Below are positions 57,389 to 64,000 of a stretch of 64,000 nt of DNA, one piece after another (within the stretch, counting starts at the first letter, position 1; the number at the start of each line of letters is the position of its first letter). The stretch comes from an uncultured Clostridia bacterium. Its GTDB lineage: Bacteria > Bacillota > Clostridia > Christensenellales > CAG-138. The notes below the pieces were generated by a model, which ran no database searches, was not told where the DNA came from, and was given only the letters and a program-made list of their open reading frames with translations. Location: assembly GCA_934633985.1 (NCBI GenBank), contig CAKTYU010000002.1, positions 111,261 to 175,260 of the forward strand, read 5' to 3'. Both the position numbers and the translations under genes were made by a program.

Positions 57389-58773
57389 GCGAACCAATGA
57401 CCCCGAGGGAGACGGTAGAGGCTCTCGATAAATATATCGTCGGGCAGGACGAGGCAAAGCGCGCGGTGGCTATCGCGCTGCGCAACCGTTACAGGAGAAG
57501 CAGGCTGCCCCAGGAGCTTCGGGAAGAGATAACCCCGAAGAACATAATAATGATGGGCCCCACAGGCGTGGGCAAGACCGAGATAGCCCGCCGCCTTGCA
57601 AGGCTGGTGGAAGCGCCCTTTGTCAAGGTAGAGGCCACAAAGTTCACCGAGGTGGGCTACGTGGGCAGGGACGTGGACTCCATGGTGCGCGATCTGGTGG
57701 AGGCGGCTATCCGTATATGCAAGGAGCGCAAGATGAACGCCGTCAGGACGGTCGCCGAGGCCAATGCCGAGCAGCGCCTTATAGATATCCTTGTGCCTAT
57801 GCACAAGGATAAATGGCGCACGCCGGAAAACCCGCTGCAATTTCTGCTGGGCGGCGGGGCAGGCAAGGAGCCCGAGCTTACCGAGGACGAGAAGCGGGAG
57901 CGGCTCACCAAGCGGGAGGAGGTAGCGCGCGACCTCCGCGCGGGCAGGCTGGAGGACGAGATGGTAGAGGTGCAGATAGAGCTGCCCAACAACGCCTCCA
58001 ACGCCATGATAGCCATGGGCATAGACGTGAACCTCAACGAGATGATGGGAGGCATACTGCCGCCCAAAAAGAAAAACCGGCGGGTCAAGGTGTCCGATGC
58101 GCGTAAGCTTCTCATACAGGACGAGAGCGAGAAGCTCATAGACATGGACGAGATCACACAGGAGGCCATAGAGCGGGCGGAGCAGGACGGTATCATATTT
58201 ATAGACGAGATAGATAAAATAGCCGCCAGCGGCAATATGAGCGGTGCAGACGTATCCCGGGAGGGAGTGCAGCGCGACATACTGCCCATAGTCGAGGGAA
58301 GCACCGTCACCACAAAGTATGGCCCGGTCAAGACCGACTTCATACTCTTCATAGCCGCGGGCGCATTTCACGTATCCAAGGTATCCGACCTTATACCCGA
58401 GCTTCAGGGCCGCTTCCCCATAAGGGTAAAGCTTGAGGCGCTGACGGCGGACGACTATAAGCGCATACTCACCCAGCCCCAGCACGCCATAACCAAGCAG
58501 TACGAAGCGCTGCTTAAGACCGACAACATACTGCTCACCTTCACCGACGACGCCCTGGGCGCAATAGCGCGGTACGCATTCGCGGCGAACGAGCGGGAGG
58601 AAAACATAGGCGCGCGCAGGCTGCACACCATCGTCGAAAACCTGCTGGACGACATATCCTTCAACGCGGGCGGGGATCACCCGCTCACCAAGGTAGAGGT
58701 AGATGAAAAATACGTAAAGGAGCACGTTTCGAGGGAATACGAGGGCGAGGACCTGCAAAGGTTCATACTCTGA
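57385..58773 (+). CDS. hslU: ATP-dependent protease ATPase subunit HslU (ClpY)
   Basis: AAA+ unfoldase partner of HslV. The 462-aa protein has TPRETVEALDKYIVGQDEAK at the start, Walker A MMGPTGVGKTEIARRLA, a long I domain (about 110-245) and Walker B GIIFIDEIDKIA. The C-terminus REYEGEDLQRFIL is the tail that docks into HslV. codY, which follows hslU in Bacillus, is not present; a wall hydrolase gene follows instead. Confidence 0.97.
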   Translation: MSEPMTPRETVEALDKYIVGQDEAKRAVAIALRNRYRRSRLPQELREEITPKNIIMMGPTGVGKTEIARRLARLVEAPFVKVEATKFTEVGYVGRDVDSMVRDLVEAAIRICKERKMNAVRTVAEANAEQRLIDILVPMHKDKWRTPENPLQFLLGGGAGKEPELTEDEKRERLTKREEVARDLRAGRLEDEMVEVQIELPNNASNAMIAMGIDVNLNEMMGGILPPKKKNRRVKVSDARKLLIQDESEKLIDMDEITQEAIERAEQDGIIFIDEIDKIAASGNMSGADVSREGVQRDILPIVEGSTVTTKYGPVKTDFILFIAAGAFHVSKVSDLIPELQGRFPIRVKLEALTADDYKRILTQPQHAITKQYEALLKTDNILLTFTDDALGAIARYAFAANEREENIGARRLHTIVENLLDDISFNAGGDHPLTKVEVDEKYVKEHVSREYEGEDLQRFIL

Positions 58774-58795
58774 TCCCGCACAGCACAAAGGGCAA

Positions 58796-59818
58796 ATGAC
58801 AGGCAAGCTTACTGCAATAAGTATTATCTCCATGACGGTGCTGCTGACCGGCGCCGGCTGCGTGGAGGCCGCCACCACCGCCAATACCGTCTTTAAAGCG
58901 GAGACGGAGGGGGTGTATGCTGCTGCGGAGCAAGCTGACGCTGATGAGGGCAAGTCTCTCTTTGACCTGCCGACGCCACGGCCTACCATAGCCCCGGTCA
59001 AAATCAAAATAAGCCAGTCCCCGCTGCCTACGCCCTCTGCGGAAAACCAATATACAGTGGATGAGAACGTCTCCGAGGACGCCGCAAGCTCTTCCGCGTC
59101 TCCCGTGCCTGCGAATACCCCGGACTCTTCGGACAAGCCTGAATACACGGTGGAGGACATGAAGGACGCCGCGGGGTACGTCTATGCAAAGAGCATAAAC
59201 CTGCGCTCCGGTCCGGGTGAGGATTATAAAATAATACGGGAATACAGCCAGAACCGCCGTGTGACGGTCACGGGAAGATCAGGCGACTGGTACAGGGTAA
59301 AGGTCGGAAAGAAAAAGGGCTTTATGCTTATGGAATACGTAAAGCTGGGGGACCCGCCGGAAAGCACCCCCAAGCCCACAGAAAAGCCCAAGGCCACAAG
59401 CAAGCCCAAGGCCACGCCAAAGCCTGATAAGACAGAGGCGGCGCCCACCGAAAGGCCCATGGAAAGCCAGGGCAGCATGAACGGCGGCGGAGGCTATACC
59501 GGCGAGGAATTATACCTTATCGCGCAGGTGGTGCGTAAGGAGGGGGACAGCGAAAGCTATACCGCCGTTGCGAACGTAATATACAACCGCCTGCACAGCA
59601 GCAGGTTCCCCAGCAGCGTAAACGGCGTGATATACCAGAAGGGGCAGTTTTCCACCTCAAGCCTGAAGGCGCCGAACGCTGCGGCGGAGGCTGCGGTGGC
59701 GTCGGTATTTATAAACGGCAATACCGTGCTGCCCTCGGACGTGCTGTTCTTCCGGAGCAGCGGAAGCTGGGATCACGAGCTTTATGCCAAGATAGGCGGC
59801 AACTATTTTTACTATTAA
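58796..59818 (+). CDS. SleB/CwlJ-type cell-wall hydrolase with SH3b domain
   Basis: A 340-aa exported wall enzyme. The signal peptide is roughly 1-27. A Pro/Ser/Thr-rich linker leads to a bacterial SH3 domain (about 125-183, INLRSGPGEDYKIIREY). A second linker is Lys/Pro/Thr-rich. The Hydrolase_2 domain (about 235-340) carries LIAQVVRKEG, ANVIYNRL and VNGVIYQKGQF, with the probable catalytic Glu near 247. SleB/CwlJ enzymes open the spore cortex at germination; this one has an SH3b domain instead of the usual LysM or PG-binding domain, so a vegetative role is also possible. It starts 22 bases after hslU. Confidence 0.88.
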   Translation: MTGKLTAISIISMTVLLTGAGCVEAATTANTVFKAETEGVYAAAEQADADEGKSLFDLPTPRPTIAPVKIKISQSPLPTPSAENQYTVDENVSEDAASSSASPVPANTPDSSDKPEYTVEDMKDAAGYVYAKSINLRSGPGEDYKIIREYSQNRRVTVTGRSGDWYRVKVGKKKGFMLMEYVKLGDPPESTPKPTEKPKATSKPKATPKPDKTEAAPTERPMESQGSMNGGGGYTGEELYLIAQVVRKEGDSESYTAVANVIYNRLHSSRFPSSVNGVIYQKGQFSTSSLKAPNAAAEAAVASVFINGNTVLPSDVLFFRSSGSWDHELYAKIGGNYFYY

Positions 59819-59860
59819 CGCTTCAAGGGCTAAATAAAAACTCCCGGTACGGGGAAAGCT

Positions 59861-59897
59861 AATACCGCAATTTCCAATAGAAAGGGCGGTATTTTTT
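59861..59897 (+). promoter_or_regulatory. Terminator-like hairpin overlapping the ribosome-binding site of the next gene
   Basis: AATACCGC (59861-59868) pairs with GCGGTATT (59886-59893), and TTTTTT (59892-59897) runs directly into the ATG at 59898. The only Shine-Dalgarno-like sequence, AAAGGGCGG, lies in the loop and 3' arm. The element could stop transcription, hide the ribosome-binding site, or both. Confidence 0.65.
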
Positions 59898-62300
59898 ATG
59901 TGTAAAGCTGTAATAATGGCGGGAGGAGAGGGCAAGCGGCTGCGCCCCATGACCTGCACCCTGCCCAAGCCGATGGTGCCGCTGCTGAATAAGCCGGTGA
60001 TAGACTACTGCATAGAGCTGCTTAAAAAGCACGGCATAGAGGACATAACCGCTGCGCTGCATTACCTGCCGAGCGTCATAACGCGGCACTGCGGCGACGG
60101 CGGCAGGTATGGCGTAAGGCTCAGCTACTCTGTCGAGGACGTGCCGCTCGGCACGGCGGGCAGCGTCCGCAAGGCGGCGGGGGACGAGCTTGAGCGGACG
60201 TTAGTGATAAGCGGCGACGCCATAACGGACGCAGATTTGACGAAGGCTGTGCGCTTCCATGAGGAGCGGGGGGCGGCGGCGACGATAGTGCTGAAAAGGG
60301 TAGGGGTACCCACGGAATACGGTGTAGCCATGACGGATAAGCAGTGCAGGATATACAGGTTCCTCGAAAAGCCCATGTTGTCCGAGGTGTTCAGCGATCT
60401 TGCAAATACCGGCATATACATACTTGAGCCCGAGGTCATAGGGCGCATACCGGAGGGCGAAAAATACGACTTCAGCAAGGATCTGTTCCCCTCGCTGCTA
60501 AAGGAAGGGCTGCCGGTGTACGGCTATGTTACAGAGGGGTATTGGTGCGATATAGGGGACATAACCCAATACCGGGCCGCGCAGCGGGATATGCTGGATG
60601 GAAAGGTCGCGTTTGCCACCGCCGCAAAGAATAAGGACGGCGTCTGGATAGAGGAGGGCGCGGCCATATCCGGTGGCGCGGAGCTGCTGGGCCCCTGTTA
60701 TATAGGAAGCGGGGCGGAGATAAGCGAAGCGGTGGTGTCGGATCACTCCGTGGTGGGCAGCGGGGCAAGGATAGGCCGGGGAAGCAGCCTTAAGCGCACG
60801 GTGCTCATGGAAAACGCCCGCGTGCGGGAAAACTCCGAGCTGCGCGGAGCTATACTGTGCGAGGGGGCGGAGGTTGAAAGCGGCGCCTCGATATACAGCG
60901 GCACCGTCATAGGCAGCGGGAGCCGTGTGGGGAAAAACTGCACGGTATGCAACGGAGCCTCACTCTGGCCGGAAAAAGAGCTGCACGAGGACGAGGACTG
61001 TACCGAGGATATGCAGTGGGAGGAGGATATCCCAAGGCCCGGGATAATGAGCCTGATACGCGGCTATTGCGACAGGGCCATGACGCCGGAGCGCGCCGTG
61101 CGGATAGGCGCGGCCTTCGCCAGAAGCAGCGGAGGGCTGCCCCTGGAGATAGCCGTATCCACAGACGGCAGCCAGCAGGGAGTGATGCTCAAGCACGCCG
61201 TAATAGCGGGGCTGGTATCGCAGGGCGCGGATGCGGCGGATATGGGCTTTTGCGGCTATTCCGCATTCGAACACGGCATACGGGCCTTCGGCTACCGGGG
61301 CGGTATGTATATACGCATGGGCGATGACACCCACTCCGGGGAGATCGTGCTTTGCGACGGAAGCGGCACGGAGCTTACCGGCAACGGCTTTCGGGCGTTC
61401 CGGCAGGAGCTTAAGGCGGGCGCGGTGCGGCCCATCACCACGGAGCGCCTCGGCATAGTGCAGAGGGTGAGCGGCGCGGCAAGGTCATACGACGCGCATT
61501 TGAGCCGCCTTGCCCGGTCGGTACGCAGCGGCCCGAACGGTGTGACGGCGCTCATAGGCGGCAGCCCCGAGATATATGATGCCGTCGCCCGGGTGCTGCT
61601 GCCCTGCGGCTATGCGGTAAGGTACTACACAGGGCTATACAGCGACAAGCTCCTTGAAGCCGCAAAGGCGGAAAATGCGGATATCGCGTTTATGGCGGTC
61701 GGCATGGAGGGCGTGACGTGCGCCTTGGCATACGGCAGGAATATGACCCGCCATGAGCTAAACGCGGCGCTGGCAATGGCGGCGGTGCGGGAGGGCAGGG
61801 CAAACAAGCTGACGCTCCCTGCCGATATGCCGGAGGAATATGTAAAGCACATCGCACAGGGGGGCGCGGAGGTGTCCATATCCCCGGCAAAGCGCAGCCG
61901 CTGGGCGCGGGCGGCTATCGAGGCGGGGGCTTATCTTCCTGAGCTTTTTGAGCCGGAGGCCAAGATAATACGGGCGGCGGAGCTGTGCCTTTCGGAGAAG
62001 CTGAAGGAATACCTGAACGGATTGCCAAAGGTGGCGATAAAGGAAAAAAAGGTGCCCTGCTCCTGGCGGGATATGGGCAGGGTGTTGAGAAGCTTTACGG
62101 AGGGCGAGGACGATGATAAGGTACAGCTCGTGGACGGAGTAAAGGTCAATGTGGATAAGGGCTGGGTGCTGGTGAGGCCGGACAGCGGCTTCACGGCGTA
62201 CCGCGTCATTGCCGGCAGCTTTGACGCGGAGTACTCGAAGGAGCTTACGGACGTATACGCCGGCAAGCTAAGGGCGATAGCCGAGGACAAAGAAGGGTAA
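59898..62300 (+). CDS. Sugar-1-phosphate nucleotidyltransferase fused to degenerate phosphomannomutase domain
   Basis: An 800-aa two-part protein. The first part (1-230) is an NTP transferase (VIMAGGEGKRLRPMT, PLGTAGSVRKAAG, DLANTGIYILEPE). A left-handed beta-helix with hexapeptide repeats follows (about 245-355). Part two (about 375-795) has the fold of a phosphohexomutase, but its key motifs are lost. The phosphoserine loop TASHNP reads RMGDDTHSGE, no D-G-D-x-D-R metal loop is visible, and the sugar-phosphate loop reads RPDSGFTAYRV instead of the RPSGTEP type. The fused domain may be allosteric. The first part could be a mannose- or glucose-1-phosphate transferase. It would supply surface glycans, perhaps the GT-C enzyme at 46517. 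Confidence 0.88.
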   Translation: MCKAVIMAGGEGKRLRPMTCTLPKPMVPLLNKPVIDYCIELLKKHGIEDITAALHYLPSVITRHCGDGGRYGVRLSYSVEDVPLGTAGSVRKAAGDELERTLVISGDAITDADLTKAVRFHEERGAAATIVLKRVGVPTEYGVAMTDKQCRIYRFLEKPMLSEVFSDLANTGIYILEPEVIGRIPEGEKYDFSKDLFPSLLKEGLPVYGYVTEGYWCDIGDITQYRAAQRDMLDGKVAFATAAKNKDGVWIEEGAAISGGAELLGPCYIGSGAEISEAVVSDHSVVGSGARIGRGSSLKRTVLMENARVRENSELRGAILCEGAEVESGASIYSGTVIGSGSRVGKNCTVCNGASLWPEKELHEDEDCTEDMQWEEDIPRPGIMSLIRGYCDRAMTPERAVRIGAAFARSSGGLPLEIAVSTDGSQQGVMLKHAVIAGLVSQGADAADMGFCGYSAFEHGIRAFGYRGGMYIRMGDDTHSGEIVLCDGSGTELTGNGFRAFRQELKAGAVRPITTERLGIVQRVSGAARSYDAHLSRLARSVRSGPNGVTALIGGSPEIYDAVARVLLPCGYAVRYYTGLYSDKLLEAAKAENADIAFMAVGMEGVTCALAYGRNMTRHELNAALAMAAVREGRANKLTLPADMPEEYVKHIAQGGAEVSISPAKRSRWARAAIEAGAYLPELFEPEAKIIRAAELCLSEKLKEYLNGLPKVAIKEKKVPCSWRDMGRVLRSFTEGEDDDKVQLVDGVKVNVDKGWVLVRPDSGFTAYRVIAGSFDAEYSKELTDVYAGKLRAIAEDKEG

Positions 62301-62305
62301 ACGAC

Positions 62306-62334
62306 AAAAGGACCTCCTTGCGGGGGCCTTTTGC
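62306..62334 (+). terminator. Terminator after nucleotidyltransferase fusion gene
   Basis: AAAAGGACCTCC and GGGGGCCTTTT form an imperfect stem with a TTGC loop and a short T tract. Confidence 0.7.
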
Positions 62335-62397
62335 TATTGTGCAAAAACGGCCTTCGGTGGTAGAATGTGAACGGAAAAAGAAACGGAGACCGCCGAT

Positions 62398-62859
62398 ATG
62401 TTCAATATAGTGCTTGTAAACCCTGAAATACCGCCAAACACCGGCAACATTTCCCGCACCTGCGCCGTCACCGGCACAAGGCTGCACCTCATACGCCCCC
62501 TCGGCTTTGAGATAAACGACAAAACCCTAAAGCGGGCGGGGCTGGATTACTGGAAGGACCTGGACGTGAGCTATTACGATTCCTTCGAGGAGCTGGAGGC
62601 GAAGCACCCGGAGGGCAGGTTCTTTTTGACGTCCACCCACGCCGTGAGGAGCTATGCCGACGTGGAGTATAGGGACGGGGATTTTCTGGTATTCGGAAGA
62701 GAGACTGCGGGGCTGGGCCCGGAGCTGCTTACAAGAAGGGCCGAGGATGCCATACGCATACCCATGCGGCATGGCCAGCGGTCGCTCAACCTCTCCAATT
62801 CCGCCGCAATAGTCCTCTATGAGGCGCTGCGGCAGACGGGCTTTAAGGGCCTTGAGTAG
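62398..62859 (+). CDS. trmL: tRNA (cytidine/uridine-34-2'-O)-methyltransferase TrmL
   Basis: SPOUT enzyme that 2'-O-methylates the wobble base of tRNA-Leu. The 153-aa protein starts NIVLVNPEIPPNTGNISRTC (SpoU motif 1). It has FGRETAGLGPELL (motif 2) and the knot SLNLSNSAAIVLYEAL (motif 3). It lacks an extra RNA-binding domain, as expected for TrmL. It forms a single-gene unit between a terminator and the rplM promoter, with a TG-G-TAGAAT extended -10 near 62358-62366. Confidence 0.94.
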   Translation: MFNIVLVNPEIPPNTGNISRTCAVTGTRLHLIRPLGFEINDKTLKRAGLDYWKDLDVSYYDSFEELEAKHPEGRFFLTSTHAVRSYADVEYRDGDFLVFGRETAGLGPELLTRRAEDAIRIPMRHGQRSLNLSNSAAIVLYEALRQTGFKGLE

Positions 62860-62941
62860 CCCTGTGAGGGACCGCTGGAGCTGTAAAGCCAAAAAACTTT
62901 GCAAATTATATAAAATATCCCTGTTATAAGGTATTTTTCTC

Positions 62942-62970
62942 TTGACAGGCGAGCATAATTTGGTTAAAAT
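62942..62970 (+). promoter_or_regulatory. Sigma-A promoter for rplM-rpsI
   Basis: TTGACA (62942-62947), 17-base spacer, TAAAAT (62965-62970). This is a perfect -35 with optimal spacing, as expected for a ribosomal protein operon. Confidence 0.9.
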
Positions 62971-62976
62971 AGCAAA

Positions 62977-63088
62977 TGTGCGTTTGATAGGATAGGTGTT
63001 TCTGCGGCCACAGCCCCGGCACGCGCTGCATCGTTCCGCATCTTGCGCGGCAAATAATCTTTTTTATTACTACTCAGGAGGTTTAGCC
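62977..63088 (+). promoter_or_regulatory. Candidate L13 leader
   Basis: The 110-base leader between the promoter and rplM is G+C-rich with several possible stems (for example around 63003-63052), ending in a CAGGAGG ribosome-binding site. Firmicutes often carry an L13-binding leader here. Identity is by position; the consensus was not confirmed. Confidence 0.45.
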
Positions 63089-63520
63089 ATGAATACCTAT
63101 ATGGCAAAAGGCGAAACCGTAGAACGCAAGTGGTACGTTGTGGACGCGGAAGGCATGGTGCTTGGCCGTCTCGCATCTCAGGTAGCCTCTATACTTCGCG
63201 GTAAGAATAAGCCCATATACACCCCCCACGTTGATACCGGCGATCATGTGATCATCGTCAACGCGGACAAGGTCGTTCTTACAGGAAACAAGCTGGACAA
63301 GAAAAAGTACTATCATCATACCGGTTATCCCGGAGGACTTAAGGAGCTCACCTATCGTCAGCTCATGGCAAAGAAGCCCGAGTTTGCCGTATATGAAGCC
63401 ATCCGTCTCATGATGCCCAAGGGTCCCCTTGGCCGTCAGATGCTCAAGAAGGTTCGCATCTATGCGGGCTCTGAGCACAAGAATGCAGCCCAGAAGCCCG
63501 AGACTCTGGTGCTCAAGTAA
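63089..63520 (+). CDS. rplM: 50S ribosomal protein uL13
   Basis: A 143-aa protein with the family core KWYVVDAEGMVLGRLASQVA, DKVVLTGNKLDKKKYYHHTG and LMMPKGPLGRQMLKKVRIYA. ATG 63089 is preceded by CAGGAGG; the frame is open upstream but only over the leader. It is followed 17 bases on by rpsI, the universal pair. Confidence 0.98.
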   Translation: MNTYMAKGETVERKWYVVDAEGMVLGRLASQVASILRGKNKPIYTPHVDTGDHVIIVNADKVVLTGNKLDKKKYYHHTGYPGGLKELTYRQLMAKKPEFAVYEAIRLMMPKGPLGRQMLKKVRIYAGSEHKNAAQKPETLVLK

Positions 63521-63537
63521 TAAGGAGGAACTAAGAA

Positions 63538-63933
63538 ATGGCAGCCACTACTCAGTATCTTGGTACCGGCAGGCGTAAGAAGTCCATTGCCCGCGTTCGC
63601 CTTATTCCCGGAACCGGCGTTATCACCATCAATGGCCGCGATGTAGAGGATTACTTCGGCTATGAGACCCTCAAGATGATCGTTCGCGCTCCTCTGGCGC
63701 TGACCGATACCCTTGGCAAGTTCGACGTAAAGGTCAACGTTTACGGCGGCGGCTATACCGGCCAGGCCGGCGCTATTCGTCACGGCATTTCACGCGCTTT
63801 GATCACTGCGGATCCCGAACTCCGCGGCGCTCTCAAGAAGGCAGGCTTCCTGACCCGTGACCCCAGGATGAAGGAAAGGAAGAAGTACGGCCTCAAAGCC
63901 GCTCGTCGCGCTCCGCAGTTCAGCAAGCGCTGA
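63538..63933 (+). CDS. rpsI: 30S ribosomal protein uS9
   Basis: A 131-aa protein with GTGRRKKSIARVRLIPGTG at the start, GQAGAIRHGISRALI and the basic end KARR-type tail finishing in FSKR, which reaches the P-site tRNA. Ribosome-binding site is AAGGAGG. A terminator follows, so the operon ends at the window edge. Confidence 0.98.
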   Translation: MAATTQYLGTGRRKKSIARVRLIPGTGVITINGRDVEDYFGYETLKMIVRAPLALTDTLGKFDVKVNVYGGGYTGQAGAIRHGISRALITADPELRGALKKAGFLTRDPRMKERKKYGLKAARRAPQFSKR

Positions 63934-63963
63934 TCGGACGCAAATTTACAACTCAAAAGCTCA

Positions 63964-63997
63964 AAAACCCCGGAAAATCAGCATTTTCCGGGGTTTT
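63964..63997 (+). terminator. Terminator of rplM-rpsI
   Basis: A perfect 15-bp stem AAAACCCCGGAAAAT (63964-63978) with its complement at 63983-63997 and a CAGC loop, T-rich at the 3' side. Confidence 0.95.
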
Positions 63998-64000
63998 CTT

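Noticed and set aside
56983..59160. A 725-codon minus-strand open frame across hslV, hslU and the SleB-type gene
   Set aside because: It spans three well-supported plus-strand genes and their junctions and shows no recognisable protein. It is a by-product of codon use.
59820..59897. Known riboswitch (c-di-GMP, preQ1, SAM, guanidine) before the nucleotidyltransferase fusion
   Set aside because: None of the conserved core sequences I know is present, and the space is short. Kept only as an unassigned hairpin.

Overview
The window looks like a chromosomal stretch of a G+C-rich, spore-forming member of the Clostridia. Grounds: the gene order matches Firmicutes chromosomes (rsmD-coaD near ylbJ/ylbM, acpP-rnc-smc-ftsY, ylxM-ffh-rpsP-khpA-rimM-trmD-rplS-rbgA-rnhB, dprA-topA-trmFO-hslV-hslU). 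Sporulation genes (YlbJ, two CotF-like coat proteins, a SleB-type hydrolase) are present, together with acetate fermentation genes (pta-ackA) and strong GGAGG ribosome-binding sites. ATA and AGG codons dominate most genes, while ribosomal protein genes and pta-ackA prefer ATC and CGC/CGT. TTG starts are frequent. I see no rRNA, CRISPR array, prophage, insertion sequence or attachment site. No stretch above about 300 bases lacks a gene.

Layout. 1-11.1 kb: end of a glycosyltransferase, tRNA-Val(CAC), a cation diffusion facilitator, pyrimidine-nucleoside phosphorylase, then a tight run polA-coaE-lytic transglycosylase-oligopeptide-type binding lipoprotein-lspA-rluD-like-membrane protein. 11.3-15.5 kb: clpC without ctsR/mcsAB, then a secreted amidase overlapping a lipoprotein gene. 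15.5-20.3 kb: an Mrp Fe-S carrier (minus strand) divergent from a cysteine desulfurase-thiI pair, then a DUF3298-like lipoprotein with a Cys-rich mini-protein. 20.4-27.7 kb: CotF-like pair (minus), recX, DmpA-type peptidase, acpS, folate cyclo-ligase, rsmD, coaD, an acidic coiled-coil protein, and convergent tmcAL-ylbJ. 27.9-37.6 kb: pta-ackA, DUF177-rpmF, plsX, acpP-rnc-smc-ftsY. 37.7-40.4 kb: an ECF sigma factor broken by a 4-bp tandem duplication, its likely anti-sigma partner, and a TraX-family membrane protein. 40.5-46.4 kb: the SRP/ribosome-maturation operon. 46.5-50.6 kb: a very large membrane protein with two GT-C glycosyltransferase modules, plus a GtrA-like flippase. 50.7-59.8 kb: comM-like, dprA, topA, trmFO, hslVU and a SleB-type hydrolase. 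59.9-64 kb: a nucleotidyltransferase fused to a degenerate phosphomannomutase, trmL, and rplM-rpsI.

Most of the window is core housekeeping. The parts that are not routine are the frameshifted sigma/anti-sigma locus, the double GT-C fusion with two putative carbohydrate-binding-like domains and a GtrA partner, the nucleotidyltransferase with a phosphomannomutase domain lacking its catalytic motifs, and a hairpin that overlaps that gene's ribosome-binding site. I found no clear evidence of a defence island or other mobile system. All functional calls rest on reading motifs and gene order by eye; no database search was run.
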